Program-made: the position numbers and the translations under genes
Assembly (NCBI GenBank): GCA_949127695.1
Contig: CASBQH010000285.1
Span: forward strand, 1-18,391
Origin: Synechococcales cyanobacterium PMM_0073
GTDB lineage: Bacteria; Cyanobacteriota; Cyanobacteriia; Elainellales; Elainellaceae
DNA length: 18,391 bases
Reading direction: 5' to 3'
The notes under the pieces: generated by a model
Database searches by the model: none
What the model was told of the DNA's origin: nothing
The model's input: the letters and a program-made list of their open reading frames with translations, nothing else
Part shown: positions 7,142 to 14,410 of the stretch, piece after piece
How the letters are laid out: each line of letters starts with the position of its first letter
Position numbering within the stretch: position 1 is the stretch's first letter

Positions 7142-8494
7142 TTAGACAGCAGCCAGCACTGCCTCAGCCGCAAAATAAGCATTCTGCTCTGCCCGCAGCT
7201 TGTCGCAGAGCCGACCTTCCGGTAGCTCAACGTCGTCGTAGGTCAGCACCTGATCTTTGGCGACATCGCGCTTCAGCTTGCAGCCTTCGGCAATGCCCAG
7301 CGGCAGCAAGCGCTCAGCCTGCGTCACTTTGGCGGTTTCGCACTGGCCGTAGGTCATGTAGTAGCCAATGCCGTCCAGGGTTTCGCCCGCCTTCAGGTCA
7401 AGCTTGGCGGTTGTCACCACATCGACAATGGGGGCAGTCGGAGCCAGCACCACGTCGTTGAACAGCACCACCCGCGCCACCGACAGCGGCACTTCAAAAT
7501 GGCAGAGGTGATAAGGCGTGTAGAAGCTGTAGAGCGGCCCTTCGCCGAGCTTATACAGGTTGAGGTAATGCTGCTGCTTCGGATCGTCATGGGTGGCGAA
7601 CACAAAGACCCCCGGCCCTGGCTTAACGCCGACCACGTAGTCTACAATGCCGCCCAGCTCTTTCAGCTGCTCCACGTCATACATCGGCGTCAGGTCATCG
7701 ACATGGCCGGTATATTTCAGGTTAAACTGCTGCACCAATTCGTCGCGATGGCGGTTGAAGTCGTAGCCCAACATGCCGCGCTTGGCAATGGTCATGCCGG
7801 TAGCGTTGGCGACGATGGCTTGCTCAAAGGAGATTTTAGAGCCATCCGCAAAGCTCGTCACCATATGCGCCTTTTGCTTCCACTGTTTGGCAAAGCCTTC
7901 TTGGGTGGTCGGATTACGGTAAGGATCTTGCAAGCCCTTAATGTTGCCGCAAAGCAGCGGCGTCAGACCAATACTCTTGACATAGCGGTAGAGGTTCATC
8001 TGGACGCCAGGTTGGTCGCCATCGCAGGCCGTGAGGATCACGCCTGCTTGATCGGCTTTCAGCTTGAGGATGGAGCCAATCGTGCCGTCGAGTTCGGCGT
8101 TCATCAGCACGATATGCTTGCGGTTGGCAATTGCCTCCATCACCACCTCAGCGCCAAATTCAATTGCGCCCGTGACTTCCACCAATGCATCAATGCCTTC
8201 TGCCCGACAGAGCAGCATTGCGTCATCGGTAATAGCATACTGGCCTTGACGGATCGACTCTTCTAGGTCAGCAACAGTTTTGACGACGCGCAGATCGGTA
8301 ATGCCCGCTTCGGTATAGGCACGCTTGGCATCTTCGATATTGCGGGTGAAGACGGCCACTAGCTCCATACCAGGAACCGAATTAATGATCTGATTGGCGA
8401 TGCCGCGTCCCATAAAACCTGCGCCAATCATTCCAACTCGGACTGGCTTTCCGGCTTCGGCTCGCGCCTGCAATGCTGTATCGATAATAATCAT
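7142..8494 (-). CDS. NAD(P)-dependent oxidoreductase with C-terminal SAF domain (DRL-like)
   Basis: This 450-residue cytosolic protein has a Rossmann domain (VGMIGAGFMGRGI near residue 20) of the homoserine dehydrogenase/Gfo-Idh type. Its middle domain includes CDGDQPGVQMNLYRY and NIKGLQDPYRNPTT. The C-terminal SAF domain is AKLDLKAGETLDGIGYYMTY, then LPLGIAEGCKLKRDVAKDQV. That architecture matches the family of Brucella DRL, a DXR-like enzyme that can replace DXP reductoisomerase. This copy probably belongs to another clade, since it is the last gene of a nucleotide-sugar operon. Its substrate is unknown; reduction or rearrangement of a keto-sugar is a reasonable guess. I choose ATG 8494 over the TTG one codon earlier because AAGGAG lies 7 bases upstream of it. 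Confidence 0.85.
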   Translation of the reverse strand: MIIIDTALQARAEAGKPVRVGMIGAGFMGRGIANQIINSVPGMELVAVFTRNIEDAKRAYTEAGITDLRVVKTVADLEESIRQGQYAITDDAMLLCRAEGIDALVEVTGAIEFGAEVVMEAIANRKHIVLMNAELDGTIGSILKLKADQAGVILTACDGDQPGVQMNLYRYVKSIGLTPLLCGNIKGLQDPYRNPTTQEGFAKQWKQKAHMVTSFADGSKISFEQAIVANATGMTIAKRGMLGYDFNRHRDELVQQFNLKYTGHVDDLTPMYDVEQLKELGGIVDYVVGVKPGPGVFVFATHDDPKQQHYLNLYKLGEGPLYSFYTPYHLCHFEVPLSVARVVLFNDVVLAPTAPIVDVVTTAKLDLKAGETLDGIGYYMTYGQCETAKVTQAERLLPLGIAEGCKLKRDVAKDQVLTYDDVELPEGRLCDKLRAEQNAYFAAEAVLAAV

Positions 8495-8515
8495 CAATTT
8501 ACTCCTTAAATAACG

Positions 8516-8538
8516 TGAGTTTGAACATGAGTTTGAAC
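8516..8538. repeat. 12-nt tandem duplication in the GT2 / SAF gene gap
   Basis: TGAGTTTGAAC occurs twice at 12-base spacing (8516-8526 and 8528-8538) between the glycosyltransferase stop and the ribosome-binding site of the SAF oxidoreductase. It lengthens the 53-base gap and has no other visible role. Confidence 0.75.
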
Positions 8539-8547
8539 GCGAATAGA

Positions 8548-9447
8548 CTAGTCTTGCTGCATCAAAAAATATTTGAAGCTGCCTTGCAGTTCGCCTACTT
8601 TCCAGCCAAGGCCACTCAGCCAGTCGGCAAAGCGCTGCTTGCTGCTGAGATGCAAAGCCAGCTTCAGCATATGATGCAACAATGCCCAGAATGTACGGAC
8701 AAAATGCTTCAGCAGTTTAACTAGCCCTGAAAAAGGGGCATATTTTTTCAGCAATACCATATGTGCCTCTGCCCAATTTCGAGATTGATAGTATCGAGCC
8801 ATCAGCGATGCCCTCAATCGATAGTGAATGACTGCGCTGCTGGCAAAGTACAGCTGAATCCCGGCCTGCTGTGCCCGCCAGCAGTAGTCAATATCCCAGA
8901 CCGCCATACAGCTGACATCTGGGTTTCCCACGGTTTCATAAACAGAACGTCTCAGCCCCAAACTACAGCCGCTGCCATAAGATAGATAGAGCGGCGGTGA
9001 GATATTAGACAGTCCAGTCTTAGCAGTTTGTTGCTGCCAAGCCGCTGGATCAATCAGCCAGGACGAGTTGAGACGGCTATATTCAAGCGCAGCAATCACA
9101 AAATCATAGTTTTCTAAAGCTTTGCCCATCTCCTCTAGCCAAGTTGGAGCCACTTCATCATCTGCTTCACAGAAGACAAAGGCATCTCCAGCCGCCGCTT
9201 TCAGCCCGACCGTATAGGAATGGGCAACGCCCTGCCTGGGTTCAGTCGGGTCATGAGCTTCAACAATGCGTAAATCTGGTAGCTGATCGCGATACTGTTC
9301 GACAACGGTCATTGAGCTATCCGTTGAACCATTATTGACTACAATCGTTTCCCATCCTCCTGGCCATTTCTGCTGGGTGAGCGCCTCAAGCTGAACCGCT
9401 AGGGTTGCAGCTCCATTAAAGCAGGGTAGAATAACGCTGAGTCGCAT
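8548..9447 (-). CDS. Family 2 glycosyltransferase
   Basis: This 299-residue inverting GT-A enzyme would transfer a sugar from a nucleotide donor to a growing glycan at the inner membrane face. VILPCFNGA (residues 5-13) and VVNNGSTDSS (36-45) form the nucleotide site. CEADDEV (93-99) is the metal-binding DxD-type motif. WDIDYCWRAQQAG (about 184-196) is the usual ED-like acceptor/catalytic segment. The C-terminal third is basic and hydrophobic (LVKLLKHFVRTFWALLHHML) without clear membrane spans, so it may associate peripherally. TAGGA lies just before the ATG at 9447. As fifth gene of the operon it most likely uses the sugar made by its neighbours; donor and acceptor cannot be read from sequence. 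Confidence 0.9.
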   Translation of the reverse strand: MRLSVILPCFNGAATLAVQLEALTQQKWPGGWETIVVNNGSTDSSMTVVEQYRDQLPDLRIVEAHDPTEPRQGVAHSYTVGLKAAAGDAFVFCEADDEVAPTWLEEMGKALENYDFVIAALEYSRLNSSWLIDPAAWQQQTAKTGLSNISPPLYLSYGSGCSLGLRRSVYETVGNPDVSCMAVWDIDYCWRAQQAGIQLYFASSAVIHYRLRASLMARYYQSRNWAEAHMVLLKKYAPFSGLVKLLKHFVRTFWALLHHMLKLALHLSSKQRFADWLSGLGWKVGELQGSFKYFLMQQD

Positions 9448-9501
9448 AGCAAATTCCTACCAGATAAGAGACCAGACCAGACAACGCGAACGAGCTAAAA
9501 G

Positions 9502-10041
9502 TTAGACTGCAACTGCCCCAAACGGTTCCCAAGCTGCGTCTTTCTCAGAAATCACCGTAATCGGCATCGGCCATTCAATCCCAAAGGTCGGATCGTCGTA
9601 GCGCAAGCCCCGCTCATATCCCGGCGTATAAAATTCGCCAACCTGATAGAACACTTCTGCCCCGTCCGTTAGCGCCAGATAGCCGTGAGCAAACAGCTCT
9701 GGCACATAGAGCGCCCGGTGGTTTTCTGCGCTCAATTCCACGCCAATATGCTGCATGTAGGTGGGCGATTCAGGCCGCATGTCGATGATTACGTCGTAGA
9801 TTGCGCCTTTGGTGCAGCGGACTAGCTTGGTTTCAGCAGCGGGCGGCACCTGATAGTGCATGCCGCGCAGCGTGCCCGCTTTGTAATTGTAGGAAAGATT
9901 GCACTGGGCAACGCTGGGCTTGAGGCCATGCTGCTCAAATTCTTTCATGCAGAAGCTGCGGGCAAACGCGCCTCGATCGTCCGCGCGCAGATCGAGATCA
10001 AGAATAAATGCGCCCTTGAGTTCTGTTTCAGTAAAAATCAT
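9502..10041 (-). CDS. rfbC: RfbC-type sugar 3,5-epimerase (dTDP-4-dehydrorhamnose 3,5-epimerase family)
   Basis: This 179-residue cupin of the RmlC/RfbC family inverts carbons 3 and/or 5 of a nucleotide-linked 4-keto-6-deoxy sugar. The motifs are DDRGAFARSF (21-30), GTLRGMHYQ with catalytic H62, KLVRCTKGAIYDVIIDMR (72-89), PELFAHGYLAL (114-124) and the tyrosines of EVFYQVGEFYTP (129-140). The start is ATG 10041 with GGAG 6 bases upstream; a TTG four codons earlier overlaps that ribosome-binding site and is less likely. No rmlA, rmlB or rmlD lies in the operon, and the nucleotide enzyme present makes CDP-glucose. The true substrate may therefore be a CDP-sugar, so the gene symbol names the family and not a proven dTDP activity. 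It may also be a one-carbon epimerase. Confidence 0.87.
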   Translation of the reverse strand: MIFTETELKGAFILDLDLRADDRGAFARSFCMKEFEQHGLKPSVAQCNLSYNYKAGTLRGMHYQVPPAAETKLVRCTKGAIYDVIIDMRPESPTYMQHIGVELSAENHRALYVPELFAHGYLALTDGAEVFYQVGEFYTPGYERGLRYDDPTFGIEWPMPITVISEKDAAWEPFGAVAV

Positions 10042-10081
10042 TGCTTGCTCCAATTAAAAAGATGCCATAGTGTACTGAGTG

Positions 10082-11107
10082 TTACTTGACCCAGAAGAAG
10101 TCTTTGTCAATCTGCTGAGTCCGGATCAGATATTCCAATTGCTTCAGGCGGGTAAAACCGCGTGACTCAAACTCAGCTTGGGTCATGTCAATCTGGCTGA
10201 ACACTTTGTAGAGCTGCTGGGCACCCCGACGAGCATCCCAATCGCACTTGAAGCCAGGAAGCTGGCTGTTGATTTTCTCAAACGAGACGCGATAGCTGCG
10301 GTTGTCAGCGCCTTGGTTGCCAAAGCTGAGCTTGCAGCCAGGGAAAGACTCGGCCACAATTTCGGCAATTTCCTTGACGCGGTAGTTGTTGGCGCTGTCG
10401 CCCACGTTAAACACCTGGTTATGCACCACATCACGCGGCGCTTCCAGGACGCAGATCAAGGCTTTGGCGATATCTAGGCCATGCACCAGCGGACGCCAGG
10501 GCGTACCGTCGCTGATCATTTTAATTTCTTTGGTTGTCCAGGCTAGCCCCGACAGGTTATTCAGCACAATATCAAATCGCATCCGAGGTGAGGCACCAAA
10601 GGCAGTGGCGTTCCGCATGAAGGTGGGTGAGAAGCTGTCGTCGGCCATCGGCTTCACGTCGCGCTCAACCAGCGCCTTGCACTCGGCGTAGGCGGTTTGT
10701 GGGTTAATCTCAGATTCTTCGGTGACATCGCCTTCGGTAGCGACGCCGTAGACGCTGCAAGAAGACATATAGACAAAGCGGCGCACGCCTGCCTGCTTGG
10801 CCAGTTCAGCCAGCCGGACTGAGCCTTTGTGGTTGATGTCGTAGGTAATCGTGGGTGAGAGTTGGCCTGTGGGGTCATTGGACAGCTCGGCCATATGCAC
10901 AATCGCATCGACGCCTTGCAAATCTTCGAGCGTAATCAGCCGAATATCTTTGTTGAGCGTTTTGGCGGTGAGTTCCGTGCCGTTGTAGAGCCAGCCTGCT
11001 TTATAAAATCCGGTATCAACCGCAATCACCTCATGCCCGCGCTCTAGCAGCAGCGGTGCAAACAAACAGCCCAAGTAGCCTTCCGTGCCGGTCACCAGTA
11101 CTTTCAT
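10082..11107 (-). CDS. NAD-dependent epimerase/dehydratase (extended SDR)
   Basis: This 341-residue extended short-chain dehydrogenase acts on nucleotide sugars. The NAD site TGTEGYLG is at residues 6-13 and D31 ends the second strand, favouring NAD(H). The active-site Ser lies in SSCSVYG (115-121) and the YxxxK pair is Y140/K144 (YAECK). The C-terminal substrate domain includes SDGTPWRPLVHGLDIAKA and VFNVGDSANNYRV. A 4,6-dehydratase needs an Asp-Glu pair after the active-site Thr/Ser. Here SCSVYG has no such pair, so an epimerase or C4-type oxidoreductase role seems more likely than RfbG-like dehydration. The gene has AGGA before its ATG and is third in the operon, 33 bases after lhgO. Confidence 0.87.
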   Translation of the reverse strand: MKVLVTGTEGYLGCLFAPLLLERGHEVIAVDTGFYKAGWLYNGTELTAKTLNKDIRLITLEDLQGVDAIVHMAELSNDPTGQLSPTITYDINHKGSVRLAELAKQAGVRRFVYMSSCSVYGVATEGDVTEESEINPQTAYAECKALVERDVKPMADDSFSPTFMRNATAFGASPRMRFDIVLNNLSGLAWTTKEIKMISDGTPWRPLVHGLDIAKALICVLEAPRDVVHNQVFNVGDSANNYRVKEIAEIVAESFPGCKLSFGNQGADNRSYRVSFEKINSQLPGFKCDWDARRGAQQLYKVFSQIDMTQAEFESRGFTRLKQLEYLIRTQQIDKDFFWVK

Positions 11108-11140
11108 ATTTTTTCCTAAGATTTAAGAGATTTGAGAGAT

Positions 11141-12352
11141 CTAGACGTTGAGCGGAGCGTTGAGCTGTGGAGCGGGAATCTGCTCGACAATTGCCTTACC
11201 AATCTCGATGGAAGAAGTGGCCGCTGGCGAAGGCGCATTGCAGACATGCATAGAATTTTGGCCAGGGATGATCAAGAAGTCATCCACGAGTTTGCCGTCA
11301 TTCATCAGCGCCTGTGCCCGAACGCCTGCATGAGTGGGCACCAGGTCTTCTGACTGCACTTCTGGAATCAGCCGTTGCAGGCTCCGCACAAAAGCGGCCT
11401 TGCTAAACGAGCGGATAATTTCCTGAATGCCTTCATCAGCGTGCTTGGCCGCCAGCTTCCAGAAGCCGGGATAGGTCATCACTTCGGCGAAGTCACGCAG
11501 GTCGAAGTCGGTCTTTTTGTAACCTTCGCGCTTCAGGCTTAGCACCGCATTGGGGCCAGCATGAACGCTGCCGTCAATCATCCGGGTGAAATGGACGCCT
11601 AAAAACGGAAAATCGGGGTTGGGAACCGGATAGATTAGCCCTTTCACCAAATAGCGTTTTTCGGGCGTTAGCTCGTAATATTCACCCCGAAACGGCACGA
11701 TCTTGGCCTGCGGATTAACTTGACCAAGTTTGGCGATTCGGTCGCTGTGCAGGCCCGCGCAGTTGATTATGAACCGGGCTGCAAAGCTACCTTGATTCGT
11801 TTCCAAGCGCTGGCCGCTGGCCGTATCGAGGATTTGCTCGACTTTCGTATTCAGCCGCAAATCACCGCCCTGCTGCTGGATCAGCTCGGCATATTTTTGA
11901 CAGACGCGCTTGTAGTCGGCAATCCCGGTTGAAAATACGCGCACGCCAGCAATACAGTTGACATGCGGCTCATATTCTTTCACTTCTTCAGCGGTAATCC
12001 GCTGCACCTGAATTCCGTTTTCTAAGCCGCGCTGATAGAGATTTTCTAGCAGCGGCAGCTCTTGCTCTGCGGTGGCGACAATCACCTTGCCGCAGACTTC
12101 ATGCGGAATTTCATGCTTCTGGCAGAACTCCACCATTGACTGACAGCCATCGCGGCAGAACTTAGCCTTGAAGCTACCGGGCTTGTAATAAACGCCCGAA
12201 TGAATCACGCCGCTGTTGTTACCAGTTTGATGAAATGCCCAGCGGCTCTCTTTTTCCAGCACCAGAATTTTGGCATCTGGATAGCGCTCGCCCAAAGCCA
12301 TCCCGGTGGAGAGTCCCACGATGCCACCGCCGATGATTGCAAAATCGTACAT
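11141..12352 (-). CDS. lhgO: L-2-hydroxyglutarate oxidase family FAD enzyme
   Basis: This 403-residue FAD-dependent oxidoreductase of the DAO/LhgO family oxidises L-2-hydroxyglutarate to 2-oxoglutarate and passes electrons to the quinone pool; it is usually membrane-associated. The dinucleotide site is AIIGGGIVGLSTG (residues 5-17). The LhgO-type signature HQTGNNSGVIHSGVYYKPGS follows at about 40-60. FIINCAGLHSDRIA, LVKGLIYPVPNPDFPFLGVHFTR and a C-terminal GVRAQAL segment are also family-like. AGGAG lies 9 bases before the ATG. Its place inside a sugar operon is unusual for a housekeeping oxidase. It could instead oxidise an alpha-hydroxy acid or sugar-acid intermediate, or recycle 2-hydroxyglutarate made by a neighbouring NAD-bound sugar enzyme. 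Family is secure; the substrate here is not. Confidence 0.85.
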   Translation of the reverse strand: MYDFAIIGGGIVGLSTGMALGERYPDAKILVLEKESRWAFHQTGNNSGVIHSGVYYKPGSFKAKFCRDGCQSMVEFCQKHEIPHEVCGKVIVATAEQELPLLENLYQRGLENGIQVQRITAEEVKEYEPHVNCIAGVRVFSTGIADYKRVCQKYAELIQQQGGDLRLNTKVEQILDTASGQRLETNQGSFAARFIINCAGLHSDRIAKLGQVNPQAKIVPFRGEYYELTPEKRYLVKGLIYPVPNPDFPFLGVHFTRMIDGSVHAGPNAVLSLKREGYKKTDFDLRDFAEVMTYPGFWKLAAKHADEGIQEIIRSFSKAAFVRSLQRLIPEVQSEDLVPTHAGVRAQALMNDGKLVDDFLIIPGQNSMHVCNAPSPAATSSIEIGKAIVEQIPAPQLNAPLNV

Positions 12353-12393
12353 AAGTTGGATCTCCTAGTAAATGTAAGATGCAGTTAGCCAAC

Positions 12394-13167
12394 CTACCAG
12401 ACTTTCCAAGGCGCTTCGCCCTTCTTCCAGAGTCCTTCCAGATAGTTCTTGTCTTTCAAGGTGTCCATCGGCTGCCAGAAGCCATCATGCTTATAGGCCG
12501 AAAGCTGATTGTCATGCGCCAGCTTGGTGAGCGGCTCTTGCTCCCACATGATTGAATCATCGGCAATATAGTCGATCACTTCAGGCTCCAGCACAAAATA
12601 GCCGCCGTTAATCCAGGCTCCGTCGCCACCGGGCTTCTCCTGAAATTGGTTGATTCGGGTTTGCTCTTGCCCCAGCGAAATTGCCCCGAAGCGTCCGGGG
12701 GGCTGCACTGCGGTGAGTGTAGCCAGCGTACCCTCTGACTTATGCTGCTGAATCAGCTGAGTAATATCAACGCTGCTGACGCCATCTCCGTAGGTAAAGC
12801 AGAAGGTATCGTTGCCGACATGCTCGCGCACGCGCTTGAGTCGTCCGCCTGTCATTGTGTTCTCGCCTGTGTCCACCAGCGTTACCCGCCAAGGTTCAGC
12901 GTTTCCGGCATGGATGTTCATCTGGTTAAACCGCATGTCAAACGTCACGTCTGACATCCGCAGGAAGTAGTTGGCAAAATACTCTTTAATTACATAGCCT
13001 TTGTAACCACAGCAAACAATGAAATCATTGACGCCATGCGCCGAATAGATTTTCATGATGTGCCAGAGAATCGGCTGCCCGCCCACCTCGACCATCGGCT
13101 TCGGCTTAATTGCCGTTTCTTCGCTCAAGCGAGTCCCTAACCCGCCCGCCAGTATGACTGCCTTCAT
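12394..13167 (-). CDS. rfbF: Glucose-1-phosphate cytidylyltransferase
   Basis: This 257-residue cytosolic enzyme makes CDP-glucose from CTP and glucose-1-phosphate, the entry step to CDP-deoxy and CDP-branched sugars. The N-terminal nucleotide signature is [14 protein letters not shown] followed by [20 protein letters not shown] carries the metal-binding Asp, and [23 protein letters not shown] and the terminal [16 protein letters not shown] are all characteristic of RfbF. The length is the family norm. It is the first gene of the operon; a GAGGTAGG-type ribosome site lies just upstream of the ATG. The promoter must lie in the long gap beyond 13167, but I cannot place it. The usual next enzyme, CDP-glucose 4,6-dehydratase, is not in the window. 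Confidence 0.95.
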   Translation of the reverse strand: MKAVILAGGLGTRLSEETAIKPKPMVEVGGQPILWHIMKIYSAHGVNDFIVCCGYKGYVIKEYFANYFLRMSDVTFDMRFNQMNIHAGNAEPWRVTLVDTGENTMTGGRLKRVREHVGNDTFCFTYGDGVSSVDITQLIQQHKSEGTLATLTAVQPPGRFGAISLGQEQTRINQFQEKPGGDGAWINGGYFVLEPEVIDYIADDSIMWEQEPLTKLAHDNQLSAYKHDGFWQPMDTLKDKNYLEGLWKKGEAPWKVW

Positions 13168-13431
13168 GCACCTACCTCTTTACTATATGACTTTGAAACG
13201 CCAGAGATCGCCAGACTCGTAAACATGCGGAGCTAGAATGCCCAAAAACAAACCTACATCCGCTCACGCCCAGCCTCAATTGCTAGATTCCTGGACTAGA
13301 AGCTAGCCAATAGAACCTAGAGGATGCTCAATCTCTACAATCCTCAGTGAATCGCAGCAAGATATTTGACCTATTAAAAAGATTAACAGGCGGACTAGCC
13401 GTCAGCTGTAAAGACAGGATGAACATCGCAT

Positions 13432-13551
13432 TTAACTCCATGAAAACTGCGTGAAAGCTTGGTCTCTCTCTAGCTCGGCAGTAGTCAGATACAGGGCAAA
13501 CGGGCGCGTTTCAGGAAACTCACTCAGGAAAATATCAAAACTAAAAACCAT
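13432..13551 (-). CDS. Possible small protein or gene remnant (39 aa)
   Basis: A minus-strand frame from ATG 13551 to TAA 13432 encodes 39 residues with a protein-like composition (FDIFLSEFPETRPFALYLTT, then AELERDQAFTQFSWS). The open frame continues upstream for about 20 more codons without a good start, so this may be the C-terminal relic of a longer gene. No Shine-Dalgarno sequence is seen and I do not recognise the sequence. Low confidence. Confidence 0.2.
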   Translation of the reverse strand: MVFSFDIFLSEFPETRPFALYLTTAELERDQAFTQFSWS

Positions 13552-13972
13552 TCGCCGATTTTGGGGAATGGTTCCATCAAAGCTCGATATACGGGATTGA
13601 GATCTGCTGCTCCAGATCCCGGTTGGAGCATGTCACCTTCGGATGAGTATAAATACTTAAACAACATCGATTGCTTGCTAGTTTAGACTTTATCCGAACT
13701 CATAAAAGGTCAGTGGAAGCCAGCTCTAATTTTCCAGGAATGCCGCTGAGGCTGATGATTTCTTGGTGTCTGGCAGATAGCAAAACGCTGGGCAGAAGCC
13801 AAGTCCTCAAAGTGTTTCGATCGTTATAAATCAGTATACATTCAGTCATATTTATCGAAAAAGCTAATCTGCGAATCAGGAAAGTGAGGCAACCGATTTG
13901 TGGAATTAAGTAAGCGCATATTTGATTAAAGAGCGGTTTGGCAGCGATGACTCGGCTATAGAGGAGAACCGC

Positions 13973-14017
13973 ATGGATCTGCATAGGATCTACGGCTTCA
14001 GCTCTAGATCAAATTAG
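13973..14017 (+). CDS. Possible 14-aa leader ORF
   Basis: GAGGAG (13961-13966) stands 6 bases before an ATG that opens a 14-codon frame (MDLHRIYGFSSRSN, stop at 14015-14017), 28 bases upstream of a secreted-protein gene that has no Shine-Dalgarno sequence of its own. It could be a leader peptide that couples translation, or chance. Confidence 0.25.
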   Translation: MDLHRIYGFSSRSN

Positions 14018-14045
14018 AACCTCACCATAGTCGCCATTAGTCACC

Positions 14046-14351
14046 ATGAAAGTCACATCTCTTGCAATTAAAACCCCACTTGTTCTAGCGATTAGCCTGC
14101 TGAGCATTCAGCCCAGTCAAGCAGAAGTCTCGATTGATCTTCTGGTGCATTCTCATCGGCATCCCGCTAGAGTTGCTGTACCGGCTGAGAGTTCTGACTC
14201 TGCTGGTTCTGTAGATGCGACTCGCCCACAGCAAGGCTATCAAGATGTCTCGGAGCATCCTGGAGAGCAGGATTTGCTATCTCAGCTGCGTCCCAAAATG
14301 CCTAAGCCCAGTTCTAATGATGACAATTTTCGGCTGTTGATTCGGCTGTAG
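14046..14351 (+). CDS. Small secreted protein of unknown function
   Basis: This 101-residue protein has a clear signal peptide: MKVTSLAIK, a hydrophobic core LVLAISLLSI and likely cleavage after QPSQA (residue 26). The mature 75 residues are polar, rich in Ser, Pro, Gln and Asp, with a His-rich patch (HSHRHP) and no cysteine or known domain. The C-terminus ends NFRLLIRL. It is probably periplasmic or extracellular. No Shine-Dalgarno sequence precedes the ATG. It converges on the pnt operon. The signal peptide is the main evidence that it is real. Confidence 0.55.
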   Translation: MKVTSLAIKTPLVLAISLLSIQPSQAEVSIDLLVHSHRHPARVAVPAESSDSAGSVDATRPQQGYQDVSEHPGEQDLLSQLRPKMPKPSSNDDNFRLLIRL

Positions 14352-14360
14352 CTGAGCCAT

Positions 14361-14387
14361 AAAAAAGGGCAGAGGTTTGGCTCTACC
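14361..14387 (-). terminator. Rho-independent terminator of the pnt operon
   Basis: On the minus strand GGTAGAG, loop CCAAAC and CTCTGCC form a 7-bp stem with one G-U pair, followed by C and six Ts (A14361-A14366 on the plus strand). It begins 24 bases after the pntB stop. On the plus strand no T-run follows, so it serves the pnt genes and not the small secreted protein. Confidence 0.8.
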
Positions 14388-14410
14388 GTTGCTGTTAATT
14401 GCAGAATAGG

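Larger units (their letters stand above)
13168..14045. other. Long intergenic region upstream of the sugar operon
   Basis: This 878-base, comparatively AT-rich gap should contain the promoter and leader of the minus-strand operon. I see several short inverted repeats: 13546-13553 with 13566-13573 (AACCATTC/GAATGGTT), 13601-13606 with 13613-13618 (GATCTG/CAGATC), and an alternative pairing 13609-13614 with 13624-13629 (GCTCCA/TGGAGC). The last two are mutually exclusive. A possible 39-codon minus-strand frame (13432-13551) and a 14-codon plus-strand frame (13973-14017) are listed separately. No tRNA, known ncRNA or riboswitch was recognised. Confidence 0.5.

Noticed and set aside
7499..8266. 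A 255-codon open frame on the plus strand
   Set aside because: It lies wholly antisense to the SAF oxidoreductase, has a His/Gln/Ala-rich composition without any family motif, and the minus-strand gene has a perfect ribosome-binding site and domain match.
13182..13187. TATAGT (minus strand) as the -10 box of rfbF
   Set aside because: No -35-like hexamer lies at a suitable distance, and it is within about 20 bases of the start codon; too weak to list as a promoter.
13700..13984. A 94-codon minus-strand frame in the long gap
   Set aside because: No Shine-Dalgarno sequence and no recognisable motif, and it overlaps the stronger signals of the plus-strand leader region at its 5' end. It may be real but cannot be supported.
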